64,000 bases of DNA from Onchocerca volvulus (GCA_000499405.2 HG738138.1:21119753-21183752), one strand, 5' to 3'; counted from the stretch's first letter, positions 44,649 through 59,098 are shown. Program-made: numbers and translations. Notes: generated by a model not told the origin, from the sequence alone.

Positions 44649-46507
44649 TGATGGCAAATTGATAGCATATCATAAAAGATGGCGCAATCACCTCAGATTT
44701 CAAGTTTATTTCCTGGGAAAAGATAAAGACATCGTATCTCAGGAATTCGAAACTTTAGGCCAGGAAATATTCCTGATCAGAGCATTAAAATTAGTGAACG
44801 AGAAAATCAACGATTCGGCGAAGCATTGATAGTGAAGAATGATCACATCTCGTCCTCCCATTTACCCATCACAAAGTTGATTCGCTGAAGAAGACATTCC
44901 TTTGTCCTCTGTCTAAATATGCAAATATTACCCACTCCCATTTCCTAAACTTTTTCGCAGCGGAAGTGCTTTTTTGGTCTAGTTATTAGATGATTTAAAA
45001 AAAATTAATTAAATTCTGAATTTTATCACCCACACAGTTTCTTTTCATGAGATCTTACTGTATCGCTGCGAGGGTCCATTCTTCTATGGGAAAAAAATTT
45101 TTAAAAAGTTCAACAAAGAAATTTTGCGAAGAAAAAGTAATTTGTTTCAAATTTGTTTACAATGACGAGTTGAAGTAATAGTTATTAGTCGATGAATGGC
45201 CGAGCAAATACCTCAGTTAAATAAATAAAGCAAATTCAGTAATACGCATTACTAATTATGTTTCAAACACCGTTGAAAGTTATCTTCCCGACCAAGCGTT
45301 GATTGATCTCCTTGATCTCCTGGTAACATATTTTCGCAGCTGCGATTGACTTCTTTTGACGTATTCGATGGATTGATTTCGACCGAATATGTCAAAAAAG
45401 ATGTATGAAGAAACTTTCCATACTTTTATTTACTACTGTGGATTTGAAAGGTCACATATGAAAGGACTGAAAATCTCGGTTCATTACTGTCATTCTTTCT
45501 TTCTTCTTCGACAATCAGATCTCTACTTATTTCTCCATCGTTATTTTCCTCCTTCATTGTTGATTACTAAATTCTGAATCAGAGATAAAATGCTGAAATT
45601 CTTTACTCGGAATATCCAAGGAAATAAATGTTACGAAACATGGATCAGCTTCATAAATGATTTCAGAAATGTCAAACTTTGTAAAGTTTGCCGACGAATC
45701 TGCCTTATTCGATAGAAATGAATGTACTGAAACGCAAGATCAACAGCAATATCACATATCAAATGATAAATAAGCATTTCAGGCCATAAGATGCATTCCG
45801 CATGCTTTTAGACCTTCAATCATATTCACTATAGCTTATCAAAATAAACTGTTCAATCATTATGATACTTTTTTCACAATTTTTGCTTATCAATTATTTA
45901 AAAAAAAATAAAATGAAATGAATGTGATCAAAAAATGAAAAATGAAATCAATAGAAAAAGAAATTGAATTATAATGTGATAAAACACTATGCATAAGCAG
46001 TTTAAACAAGAATAGAATTTACGAAAATTTATCAAAAAATTTGTCGATCAGCTCTCTTAAATCGCATATTTATCAAGGATTCGTCACGATATGATTCATT
46101 ACACTGGACCCACATCTTAAAAAGTAATGATCTAACGTCAAATGATTACTGATTCCGCTTTGATCGAAAATTGAGAAAAGATACTTTAATAACACATTGA
46201 AAGCATTAGTAACTCGTTTTTGATTGCAAAAATATAAGCTAATACAAAAATTTTATTTACAATTTCGACGATTGATGACCATTCACCCATTAAGTAAAAA
46301 TAAAAGAGCATGAGAAAAGCAAAAAATTATCAGATTTGATTAATTAATTCAGTTGATATTCTCAGGAAACCCGTGATCGAGATTGACCATACAAGATACC
46401 AACATATTAATTGTGCTATCATTTCATCGAAAAGCATTTGATCTTAACTCAGATTGAAACATATGATTCTGATTTGGATAATTCTTATTTTCCATAAGAC
46501 CTCTTAT

Positions 46508-46576
46508 GAAGAAAATAATACTTTTGTTTGCAAACGACTTTTTTTTGTCTGTTTGCAAGAACAGTATTATTTCTTC
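46508..46576. repeat. Inverted repeat, about 30-bp arms
   Basis: Arms 46508-46538 and 46547-46576 share gaagaaaataatact and tttgcaaac in inverted orientation, separated by an 8-nt T-rich loop. They would form a stable hairpin with a few mismatches. Confidence 0.55.
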
Positions 46577-49499
46577 AGTTATGCTTTCGACCAATTTCCC
46601 ATCTAATTTTTATGCTGAGCTATGTATCTTGGAAGGAATTAAAGTAATTTGGATTTGAAATGAGTGAGACATTTAAGTGGAATTATATATACTCTTATTT
46701 CAAGCACCTTTGGTTCCTATTACTGGTATTCCTGATGCATGATGCTCATTAAATTCCATCTTAAGTTTTTCTTCTTCTCACCTTCCCATCATTTGATCCC
46801 AAATGTCTTTCTTCCTTTTTAAATTTCAAACAGCTCTAAATACTTTGAAAATAATGTATAAATATAGCTGCAGAAAAAAGAGAAAATTAAAAACTTATCA
46901 GAATCAATCAATCGGCAACCTTAATCATTTTACTCTAAGAGAAAAAGAGGATAAAAAGTAGAGATAAAGTTGGAATTGTGGAAAATGACTCGTCTCTCTT
47001 CACTCTTCAGATTAACGAAACACTGATGATAAACTGATGAGACAGATTCCTGTGCCATTAATATTCCAAACTTTTGCAAAAATACGAAGCAGAATGACAC
47101 TTTGCTGAGTGAGTGACACTACTAATCTTTTTCTGTCTCTTGCATGTTTGCTTTATTTCCTCATGTTTCAACCACAAAGTTGTAATAATTAGTAAAATAT
47201 ATCTCGAATGAACATTAAATAGCTACTATCAAATCCAACTTGCTAATTTTACATTCTTCACCGAAAAATAAATTACGCTTCCATCCTGATGAACCATTTT
47301 CAACTCAAATATCCTAGGAATAGTTGCCCATTTTTAAAAGTTCAATTAAAATATCCAAAGTTCATGAAAATATAAGAAGTTTAGCCATTGCAGTGCTTTA
47401 GACTTGAAATAAATAGAAAGTCTTTTTTTTTTTTTTTTTTTTGCTTACTGAAAATGAAGTGCAGCGCTATATGAATGAACCTAATTTACCGTAACCCAGA
47501 AGCAATTTATTGCACCAAACTTGAAAATCTTCGTGTACAAGTTTTTTTTCCAGGTGATATTTGCCATGAAGTACAATTTATCTATCGTAAGAGGTTTACA
47601 CCGATACATTTTAATGGCAATTTTCGAATGATTTATTTCCTGATTTCTCCTGCCATGCACGATATCTCCTTATCTTCATCAGTCAAAAAAAATTGAGCAA
47701 ACACAACATCACCAATTCTGTTCAGATTGTTGTGACAAATGATTTATAATAGAAATGGACGAATTTTACATTTTAGAATAGTACAGAAACATAAATTGAG
47801 TCCAACAGAAATGTTAATGAATTCACTTCAAAGAGTTTCACACCTTGAACTATCTGGAATAATTTTTTGAAATTGAAACTATTTTCCTGCTAAATCCTGA
47901 TTGAATTCAAAAACTGCAAAAAAGAGAGATTCGCAGTTTTTGAATCAGAAATCTGAGATTGAAAGATGAAGATGAAAGAAAAGAAAAACAAAAAAAACCA
48001 AGAGACAGTCGCGATGGGACGAGGAAATCACGAGAAGAAAAATTTAAGATAATTTAGTCTGTGAATTTTTGGTAATGAATAAATAAATGATAGAATTCGA
48101 GAAAAAAATGCTATGATTAGCAGAAGGAGAATAATGAGAAAAACTGAAATTTGTTTGAAAGATATTAAAAAATGAATAATTTCAATGGGCAGAGAGCAAT
48201 GGAAATAAGAAGGGAAAGAGACTGGATAAGAACCAACGTTGATTGATAAATTAGTCAGGACAGATGGAATTGATCAAGTTCGTTGAAGTATGAAATGAAA
48301 AGAGGTATTCGTGATATACAGGTCGTGCTGGTTTGCTCTCCAAAACATCGTCGGCTGATCGTCAAGTTGTCGTATGCTGTCCCCCAATAATGCCAATCAA
48401 ATGCCCAGCCAAGCAAACTTGTTTCAACATATAATACTTCCATCTATTCCAAAATGATCAATTATATAATATATTGAAATATCGTCGACATGCCATTTTC
48501 ACTTAGCTATCACTATATTGATAAGCTTGATGCTATCAGACAGTTTTCCCCTACCCATTATTTCAGTTTACTTCAGTTTTCTCCTCAAACAAACCAAACT
48601 AGAGATGATAAATTGAAGCGACAGATGAATAAATTTGTAGAAGTTTGATTGAAAGCGAAAAAAAGTTTTTTCTCGCTATCTCATAAAGGAAAATTCTTTT
48701 TAGCAGTCCGATTTGCAAATATTGATATTGGATAATAAGAGTTGTTTAAATTATAAATTTCAAATTCTAAAAATTAAAATGCTTTTTAGGCTTTTGATGT
48801 TTGATTGTTTCTTTCGTTGGCAGATTTCCAGAATTAGTTGAGAATAATAAAATCTCCAGAAAAATGTTTCTCCTCTTTCAAATGAAGTAGCATAGTCACT
48901 AAAATAGACTGAATAAAAGTGAATTGATATTCTTGGCAGTAAATAGTTACTATTTGTAATAAACTTGCGAATTATAAAATAAAAAAAAAAACGAAAAAAT
49001 GCTCACAAATGGTTGATTTATTTAAACTATAAAATATCATTGATTATTTTTCTCTTAATTACTGTATCACTGTCCCCTCTCTTTTTTCCTTTCTTCTTCT
49101 CGAAGAAGGAAGCAGATTGAATCCATAAATATTTTCATAAAGATTTTATCAATCGACCATTTCAAGTGCGCTACAAATTTTTATTATTTCTTCCACATCT
49201 ACATTCTTCAAATGCTTCAAACAACATTTTCCTGGCGGTTTTTATACAAAGGGATTTCTTACCTTTTACCTGCTTACCTTTGCTAAATGTTGCCGCCTTT
49301 CAGGTTCTCATTACATTTTGGCATATTTGGGCAATAATTAGCACCTTCCCTCTCTTTCGCTGCAACATCTATGATTCATTTGGAGGCAATAATTTAAAAT
49401 GAATTAATTTATAGCCACAAAAGTTAATTTCATATTCATAAAAAAAGAGAAAATTGCGAAAATAATCTAGTACTCTGAATATGTAACTCCTGCTGTTAC

Positions 49500-49652
49500 C
49501 TTTAACCTCTCCCAGGTAGTAATTAGTATCTTCCAGATTGCATCAAGCTTATCTGTCTTTTTTACATTCAACTTCAAAGTACTTTCATAGTAGGTGGTAT
49601 CTGGAAGCACATGATGCCGTCCTGGAGAAGCATTGTACCATTTAGCAGCATA
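49500..49652 (-). CDS. Orphan exon-like segment of an unrecognised protein
   Basis: The 153-bp segment is open, in phase at both ends, with acceptor aaaatctag and donor gtaaca. It reads YAAKWYNASPGRHHVLPDTT, then YYESTLKLNVKKTDKLDAIW, then KILITTWERLK. The composition (Trp, Tyr, Pro, His, Cys-free) differs from the random AT-rich translations around it and looks like a conserved protein. I could not name the family, and no neighbouring exon was found within several kb on either side. It may be one exon of a gene with very long introns or a processed remnant. Confidence 0.42.
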
Positions 49653-52600
49653 CTAGATTTTGTTAATTGAAGTCAGATTTCGATCTATTTGATGTTTCTA
49701 AGATGCCAATTTTTTAATTACATTTTAAACGTGGCATACATAATGGAGGAAAAACGTAAAGATTACGAATGAGGACTTGAAATAACATCTACATAAAAGT
49801 TATATGAACAATTAGGGTATCATTATTATTTTACAGATTTTAAAAAATAAATTTGCATTTTCACAGTAAAGTACTAAACAGTTATTGAGCAATTTTAATT
49901 ATTAACTAATCTATCTAAATTTTCAACTGAAATATTAGTAAAACTTCGACTTCTATCAGATCATTTCTGATTGATCACATTGTAAACAAAAAAAATGCTT
50001 CTTTTAATATCGATTGCACTCAAAATCGCAACTTAATTTTTCCTTAAAATATCCGAAAATGAAATCGGAAAATAAACTTTAATCGAGATGAAGTTTAGTT
50101 TAGATCTATTATACCGCTAAAAATTAGCTGATGTACCATTTTCTTTTTAAAAATTAATATCGGTTACAATTCACTGTCTTCTTATGATCATAATTAAATA
50201 AGTTATCAAATTCAAATGAATCGGGTTTGGTCTATTACACGGCACTCGAATATCAATCAAAATGATAAAGATAAATAAGGATTTCGTGACTGCAAATCGA
50301 GAATGATTGGCAGGAACAGAGGTAATGAAGTACAAGTGACAATCAACCAATCACACAGTAAGATGATACCATCGGAAGAATTATCAGAACTAATTGATAT
50401 ATTTAGAGTTAAGCTGTCCGTAACTGTCTACTTATCTTTAAATTGTCATCTCCTACTTGTCCGTTTTCTTCTATCGTTTGTCCATCCATTTATCTAGTTG
50501 CCATTGATATTCTTTAGCAAGTATAGCTGAATTTATCAATTATTTTACTACGACAAAAAAAGAGAGAAAAAAACAAAATATGCAGTTTTACACGCTTCAA
50601 ACGGCAAAACTTTATTAATGCTACTTTCCAAGATTAAGGCAAGAGAAATGAAGACTTTACTAAGAAAAATAAAAACAAAAGTAAACTGCAATACTATATT
50701 GGAATTATTTTATGGAATGTTAAGAAATGGTCACAGAAAATAAATTTAGATACAGACGATAAGGTAGATTACGAAAAAAAGAATTTTCAGTATATCTTTT
50801 AAATGATTATTGATTTAGAAGAAATTTGTTACTTTCTCCAAACAACCAATTTTACTTTTAAGTGATCTTTTTCAAATATTATTTTCTAGCCGAACGGACA
50901 TTAAGGCTTAAATGTTGAGCAGTGATGCGCGCTTTATTGTTATGTGTTAAATTTTCAAAGCAAATCGATATCTGATGAGACAGTCCACTTTTATTAAATG
51001 GGATGTGAATAATTGCTATTGAAAATAACGACAAAGATTAGAAATGATCTATCTATATTTGCTTTTCTTTCCTATCCGTTCCCGTTTCTCGGTTTCCTAA
51101 AAAGACGAGCAAAATAACGTCTTTAACATCAAAAACAATAAAAAGAAGTGGAAGAAAGGAATGAGATGATGAAGTTTTTTATGAATTCAAATAAGCCGTT
51201 CCAAATCAATTATGCACTTAGAAAATTAACAAATATGCAGTGAATGATTTCAATGGGTGATCTAATTCTTGATTTAAAAAATTGATAGCATTAGGATGAT
51301 AAGAAGTGATAGTCTTTATTTTTTTTTTTTAGAATTAAAGTGTAAATGTTCGTCTCATTCATTTCTTTCATCGATGAGGAGATGCTGATGATTAAGACTT
51401 CTTGAAAATCTTAACAGTTGTTGTGTGACTTATCAATTTGCTTTGGAATTCGATCTGCAAATAAACTCTGAGTAACATGGACTTCGTCAGTTGCAAGATA
51501 ATACGACCATTGAGAAAATATTGTTTGCTGTTTGTGAACTTGAAAGAACAAAACTTTGGCTATTATTATTTTTGTTTTGCAACTTGCTTGATAGAGTTGG
51601 TGACCGAATTTTGCTCTTTTTAACAACATATGATGCTTTTTGTCACTAAGCTCTTTTTCAAATCATTAATTTCACAGTACAGTTTCATTTCAAGCTTAAG
51701 CATCTCTTCAATAGAGAAATGAAATTGAAAGTGAAAAGAAAATATTTATCATCTAAAAGCAGTGCGTACATTTGATGTCACAAAGCAATTGAATTCTTCG
51801 ATGAGGCTAACTGCCATCAGAAGGTTAGAATCCATCACTCATATGAAAGCGAATTAATTTAGGCAACTATTCGCCTCATACCAAAATGGCCTCTTTTCCG
51901 TAAATGGTTTCTTTCATTTGACACACATTAATTCTGATCGGTTTTCAACAAGAAACAAGAAAGATAAGTGAATGAAAAACTCGTGAAATAACGTGAGGAT
52001 GCGATGTCTAAAGCAATGCTCAGTAGTATTTTCACAAAAATTAAAATTAGATTGAAAAATGCAACAGCTGAAGGAGCTGAAAAATAGCTGAAATTTGTTT
52101 TTTCCGCACTGCGAATCCTTGCAATCTTAATACTTCCAGTTGCTCCATCTCTAATTTTGGCTTCTGTGAAATCCATTGTCAAAGACTTATAAAGACTATT
52201 ATCTTGTCGCAACAAAAACACAACTTTATCAATTTATAGCTTATTTCGAAGAAATGATATATTTATCACTTACTTAATTTACTAAAATTGGTCCAAAGAA
52301 GTGAAATGATTTCAAATTACTTTAATCTTCGGTGATCTGACTGATTCCTTTGACAGTATATAAATGTCATAAAGAAATTAATTATTTAACTACACTTTAA
52401 AGGTGTGCATAACGATGACCAATAAAGACATTACGGAAAAATATTTGAACTTCGATGAGATAAAATAAAGATAAGAGAACTGATGAATTAACAGTTTTCA
52501 ATGACTGTTGCAATTTTAAACTAAAATTTACTTTGATACATCCTTATTTGAAGTACTGGATATGAAATCAACTAATTAAATTAGGTCATTGATTTGGTTA

Positions 52601-55600
52601 GAAATGAATGAACTTTTAATCACTTGTATTGCTAGAATGCACATTCTTGATTGAATAATATATTTTTTGAATATTTTATTCAATTTCAACTTCAATGTGA
52701 CTTATTGTTTCGATTTTTCTTATTGTTTTAACTGTCAACCTTACTTAGTGACATCAAGAGTTTAATGAATTTAAATTAAATTACATTTCAAAGATCTTTA
52801 AATGGCAAACATCATAGATGCTCTATTTTATTCCGGTTAGAATTCTATCACATCATTCAGCAATTATATTAAAGAACATAATAAAAATGAAAATTTTGGT
52901 TTTGCTTTATTTTTATTGGTATTTTCTTATTGCACAGAGTTTTTTTTTTTTTGAAATATTAATGACCACTGCTCAATTTCCATGGATTTTCGGAAAATTT
53001 TGTTAGCTATTGATTGATAAGATGGATTTTTCAAGATATCACAATTTCTAAGGTCAATACTCAACTTTTTAAATTATTGATCTGATTACATCTTCATCTA
53101 CCACGAATAATGAACAAATCAAACATAAGTTTTGTGACATAATTTAACATTTACTCAAAAATCACAAATTTGCGTAATATTTTGTTCATAAATTTCCGGA
53201 AAGTCCATTCATTATTCCATTGTTCTTGCTCCACCATAACAGTGGGGTTTCTGTTTAGGAATTTATTCAAATTATTTAGCCTTTAAGATTTTACGTAACT
53301 TCTGTTGGTTTGAATAAAACTTTTCAAAAGTATGGAACAAGAGTAGCTGATGTACTACATTTTTGATTGATTGTATATTTGGTGAATTATTCAAGAATGT
53401 TAAAAAAATTTTCAAGAATTCCTGATACCATCTCCAAGATGAGCGGTAACTTCAATAATTATAATGAACAAATCAAATGCTGATTCGATCATTATAATTA
53501 TTGCCATTCGTCTTGGGGATGATGTTGGGAATTCTTGAAAAATTTTTTTATATTCGTCTGACCCTCGTTTTCTTTCTTTCCTAATTCGATTCATATATTA
53601 TCATCATTAAGACTGAACAAATACGACTGATAAAGATGTCTAAATTTCCTTGATATGGAGAAATGGAAGACAGAATCGTGAAATTCACTAATTTCAAATA
53701 ATTTTCACTCTAAATTATAGTAAAAATATTCATTCAACTCAGCCTACCATTCTGTTCACCTCTTCTTTTCCTTTATTAAATGCTAGGCATCAGAAGTTGC
53801 AAGGCTTTAGCCAGACTTCTGAATCATTTACCTCCCATTTCAATCATTACTTTTATGTCCTTTAAATATCCATTGCAAGGAACAAAAGGAAAATAATAAA
53901 GGTAAATGTGTATTTCAACTATTTGTCATTATCATTCTTTCTGTTTGGCATTATCAAAACAATCTGTTTGTTATTATCATTCTTTCTATCTGCTGAAAGT
54001 ATGTATCATAGATGATCAGCTATCGATCACAAATTTTCTTTCTGTGGTCATTCACTCATTATTCGGCACAATCATATTCTTTATTATTATCAATTTGATC
54101 AGTTTGGGAATATGACTGAAAGTTACGCGAAAAATGTTAATTATATTATTCTGCAGTATCCATATCAAACAAATGAATTTTCTATTGAAATACTCAATGA
54201 TTCATTAAGATCAGTAATTTTCAATGATTCACTCAGGTTAATCAATAAAGTAAAGATTATGAGTAAACTGTGCACAGATTCTATGAGATGCTTTTTTTGT
54301 CGTTTTGTTGGGAAATAATATGTGAAAAGGCCAGTAGCTTTTGAACCTGCTGAAAAGTTATCTGCACAGATAATTATCACTTATCAGTTACAAAGTTGTA
54401 AGGATTGTTCATTTTAATTAAACAGTATCCGGAACGAGTTGCTCTGAATCTCTTCACTTTTCTTACATGCTAAAGCTATTCAGATTACTTCAATATTAGC
54501 TTAATTACAAGAAATGGGGCATTAATTAATTAAAATGTTACAATGACATGATGAACTGTGTGAATTTTCAAGCAAACAATAATAAAAAGGACGAAACGAT
54601 GGATGAAATTAGCAACGGGCAATGCTTAAGAAAGTGAAAGTCGTCATGGGTCAAACAAAGGAAAAGCGATTCGGCACAAAACTTTCAAAAATAAGGTCTG
54701 TTAAACCAAAATTGTTTGCAACTAAAAAGAGCAAAATGTAAAATAAAGAAAGACATCAAATTACAGCTTTACACATAGCTTTAATTTCGCAGATTATAAT
54801 AGCTATATATTAGAACAAAATAACTATAATGAAAGCAAAGATGTACAACACGGAGATTTTTTATGAATCGATCGACTACAGCAATAGATTGTGAAGTGTC
54901 ATCATCCGTTTGCATAATTTTCGAAGAATTATTAAAAGTCAACATGAAATTGAAAAAAAATTGTTTAATGTTATTACTTTTTTAATCTGATAAATTAAAA
55001 AATGACAATATCAGTCGATTTCAAAAGCTAATTAAAGAATTAACAAATTTGAACAAAAATTACTTCAAGAAAAGGAGCAAATGGAATTAAGCAGGTAAAT
55101 TCTTCATATAATAACTTTTGTTTGCGATTTTTTAAATTAAAATTGTGTGGCTAAGAAATAAGTTCGAATAGGTAAAATAAAACGATCTTTTGTTATTGCG
55201 TTGTATCGCTTTGTTTGGATGGAGATTTGATGGACTAATCTTATTAAAATCCTAGCATTTCCTGTCACTCAAAAGTTTCTTAATCAATTTCATCAAGATT
55301 TAACGCATTACTCCTTGTTATGTTTATTTCCAATTCGATTTGTCCGTATCACTAAAGTATACTAGTATGGTGAAATGCATCAAGATCAACTATTCAAACC
55401 ATTTTCTAAAAAAGTTTTAACAGTAAGCTAAATTATAAATGTTCTTAGCAGTTCTTATGATCATTCATTTCTTAAGAAATGTTTATTAAGATCTTTAATT
55501 ATTAAAATATTTTTCAGGACAAAAAACTACCAAGAACACAAGATGATAAATTGTGATTACTTAGATTAGATGAATAAACTTATTGAAACATAAAATTTAT

Positions 55601-58447
55601 GAAAAAGGATTGCTTTTTGAAATATTTAAAAGAAACGATTTAATGAAGTTGAATCATTCATCAAAAAAGCCTTATATAATTTGATGACGGAACATTTAAA
55701 GTGTGAATAATGGCTTTTCAGCGGGTAGTTTTCTTTATCAAAAAATTTTCGCATTTTAGACAATTTTTCAAAATTTAAAATATTTTAAAAGTTATTCAAA
55801 AAAGATTTGATGAATTAAATCGTAGAATCCAGCTGTGATGCCAAAATTTCAAGAGCAAACTGAGTAAGAAAAAAATATAGTAAATATTGATTAGTGGATA
55901 TATTGATTTTTTGTTACAAGTCAGAAGAGCCAATGAAAACCGAGAAACACGTCTCAATTCTATAAAAAGTTCTAGTGATCGAATAACTGAAATGTTGCGT
56001 CATCAGAGAAAATCAGTTCTTCCATTATTTATTTATTTTTTCTCGGTTTTCTCGGATTAAACATCTATTTTGAGAGCCATCATAGAAGACAACTGGCCAA
56101 ATTTTACAGATTCTTATGATAAACAAAATGCAATCCTCACCAAGTAGCGAAACATTCGTCAAGTACCAACAATCATATCTATAGCAATTAAAAGTGATGT
56201 GAAAAAGAAATATCTTTGGAAGCTACCAAAACACCACTGTAATCAAGTCAATAACGAGCAAAAAAAAAGCCCAAAAAGTTTTCTGGACAAGGAAGCAGTG
56301 ATGCCAAAAATGTCCTCAAATTTATGGCCACCTTTGCCAAGTTCATCGACAAAACAAGAAACTTGAATCTATCACTGTAATATCGGAATTAAGCGACAAA
56401 TCATCACTAGAACACAGTACACAATCAATACTGAAACAAAAAGTGAAGAGAAGAAAGAGAAAAAAAGTTATGTTAGCAAAGTTTTTATAAATAATTAAAT
56501 GCATTTGAATTAGAAATAATTTTTTGTAAATTTTTACTATCTTGTCATCATTTATTACTCACTCAACTATCTTATTATCAACTAATCACTTTCTATTTAT
56601 TAAAGCGAAATTAGAAATTTATCATTCCATCCTAACAACGATCCCACATCATTGTTTAAATTTCCATGGAAAGTTGGAAATTATTGAAGACATCACTGTT
56701 TTTAATAAATGTCTAACAATAATTTATTATTAGACATCTATCAAACAAAAAAGAAATGAAAAAAATAACAATAATAAATTAATTTAACAATTATTTTTTG
56801 AAATTCTCGGTTTCTCGAATGTTTATAAACTAATGTTTCATAATGATTTACAACTGAAAAAGCTTGAGCATTTAATTTCAAAAAAATTTGTATAGATGAC
56901 ATATTTACTAATTTCAATAATTCGAAGTTATCAGAATCTATTATTTCTTTTAAACTTATTTGATTTATGTCTGAAACTTTTTTCATGAAAAATTCAGATT
57001 ATGTTATCTTCATAAATTGAAAATTTCAATTAATTAACCTTTTAGAAACTTTTGATTGGAGGAAGAGGATCAGAAAACAATTTCACTAATGTTGAGTAAT
57101 CTAAAAGTTCTCGTTATGACTCAAAGCTACAAAGAAAATTGATAAAGAGATAGAAAACAGCAATTAATTTTAAGGAAATAATGATAAAACATAAAAATAT
57201 TACTTAGAATGGAACCAGTTTATTGTTTATAATTATTTTGTTGATTTTCAAATTTAAACGGACTGAAAAAAGCCATTTTTAAAAAAATTCAAGAGCGATG
57301 AAATTCGATAAAAGTATGCCGAGACTCATTTGAATGTCTTAGCAAAATAAAACGAAAGATATGCGTTAAATAATTTTCCATTGTTGTTAAATTGCTGTTT
57401 CTTTGTCGAGTTATTACCAAGTTTAAGTTTATTTACCGAAGTTCAATGGATGTAGATTTGAATATATCAACAAACTGGGACATATTAAATCAAAGTAAAA
57501 AGTGATTAGAAAGTTATGGACAATAAAAACAAAGGAAATGTTTCTGTGAAAAAGTAATAAACTTCATTTGCTCTCAAAGTATTTTCATATTGGTGCAGTT
57601 GACATGGATTTCTGTTTTTTGCTCATGAAGTCTTTTGAAACCATTTTTAAAAATCTTAAAGTAACTTTTGGAGCAGTGATCAATTTTCAAATCTCACTGC
57701 AAAAATTCTGGATTAGTCTAGGATTTCGCATCTTTATGAATAAAAATTCTATATAAATTTAGAATTCTGTATTTTTATCAACAAAAAAAATTAAAATGCA
57801 ATAAAATCCTTTTAGTTTAGTTTTTATAGTCAACTTTAAAAGCAATTTTATTAATCACATAAGCGGTCTATAAACAAGTCTAAGAAACCTCAACATCTGA
57901 ATAGAATTATCAACTTAAAATCACTTTTAAGCCTGAGCTTGAATGCAAATCGAGTTAAGAGTTGATTTTTTGGAAATTCAAAAAATGAGTAAAGACGACA
58001 AATGAGGCATTTCCGCAAAATTACAGAAACAATCATTGTATAAAAAAAGTGCAACAACTCTACGGGACGATTTGAGCAGCAAAAATTTTGTAAAATTTTG
58101 TTCAAGTTATTAATCAATTTTAAGAAAAAACAATGAATTTTTCTCGAAATATTCGACTATGGAACAGTTTTCAAATGAATGATTTACACATTCGTGTTTC
58201 ATCCGAAATAATCTAACATAATATTATATGTATTTCAGAATTTTGATTTCATAGCTAATTCAAGTATTGCGACAAGCTATTTTGAAATCTGCGCAATTTC
58301 GTAGTTTGTAATTTTGTGAAATAACCATTCTATGGTTTTAAATTTTACATTTTGCTACTTCACCCAGATTTTTTTTAATTCGTAAATTCTAAAAACTTTC
58401 TCATTTTCTTTCCAAAATTGATAAATTTAATAATTCTTCTTGATAGT

Positions 58448-58585
58448 ACAATGAAACTACCAGTGCAAAATCCAAGGCATTCAACAGTGCTGATGACAAG
58501 AATGTGACAAAAAGAGACATACATGAACAAGTAAAAAACGTGGACTGTACAGTGATGAACTACCGTATACCTCGAGAAATACAGG
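58448..58585 (+). CDS. Weak exon-like segment, unrecognised
   Basis: An open segment with acceptor cttgatag and donor CAG|ggtaac (or CAGG|gtaact) reads YNETTSAKSKAFNSADDKNV, then TKRDIHEQVKNVDCTVMNYR. No family is recognised. It could be an exon of a plus-strand gene or a chance open frame. Confidence 0.2.
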
Positions 58586-58780
58586 GTAACTCCACCTCTA
58601 CTTCTCTTAACATTTAGCTATTACACCTGTCGTGATGTAGTTCAGATGCAGCTTGCAAATCTAATTGAGATATCATTGATTAGCACTCGGAAAAACAAAG
58701 TTTAAAATTATCAATTTTTTAACATTCATGTGATCCGATTGTTGAACCTGGGTAACAGTCAATCAATCAAGCAGCAATCA

Positions 58781-58808
58781 GCGATCAATACTACCAAATA
58801 TTGATCGC
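58781..58808. repeat. Short perfect inverted repeat
   Basis: Ten-base arms (gcgatcaata and its complement) flank an 8-nt spacer. It could be a protein-binding palindrome or chance. Confidence 0.4.
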
Positions 58809-58989
58809 AAATTATGGGTTAATAGAACGAAAGGAATAAATTATGATTAAATTCAACTAATTTTGAATAGCATAAGAACGGCTGGAAATTATGATATTCT
58901 TTTTCAGATAGTTGCTGTTGAGCCGCATTTAAGACAGTTCTGTAAGTGATAAGCGATACATCTTGGAGAATCCGCTTTCTGATCGATGG

Positions 58990-59098
58990 TGAATTTGTCA
59001 CGGATAAATCCCGGTTTATTGATACAAAAACATTTTCAAATACATGTTTTTGTATCGTAAAACCGAAATACTTCTGTGATACATCATTCAGTATGAAT
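58990..59098. repeat. Long imperfect inverted repeat
   Basis: A perfect 13-bp inner stem (59019-59031 with 59044-59056; gatacaaaaacat) extends outward through cggttta and a further 20-30 bp with mismatches. It overlaps the unrecognised minus-strand frame 58819-59118. Confidence 0.5.

Larger units (their letters stand above)
39634..49499. other. Gene-poor region
   Basis: Nearly 10 kb upstream of the F-box gene with no gene I can support. It holds A/T homopolymers, a three-unit tandem repeat (42782-42844), a large imperfect palindrome (44477-44648) and an inverted repeat (46508-46576). A plus-strand stretch at 41118-41366 reads coding-like but with two in-frame stops. A less AT-rich patch at 48300-48430 is open in several frames without a known match. 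Confidence 0.45.

Noticed and set aside
48255..48443. Less AT-rich patch open in several frames on both strands
   Set aside because: Several competing frames look equally plausible (for example AGHLIGIIGGQHTT), none matches a known family and the one of most interest has a stop.
51928..52221. Minus-strand frame of 97 codons with one hydrophobic segment
   Set aside because: It starts at a non-ATG codon, has no recognised family and no exon signals, and a single hydrophobic stretch is common in AT-rich random frames.
55037..56030. Stathmin-like coiled coil (NRETRLNSI, EKEQMELS)
   Set aside because: The resemblance is limited to generic charged helix patterns, and the stathmin N-terminal motif and frame continuity are absent.
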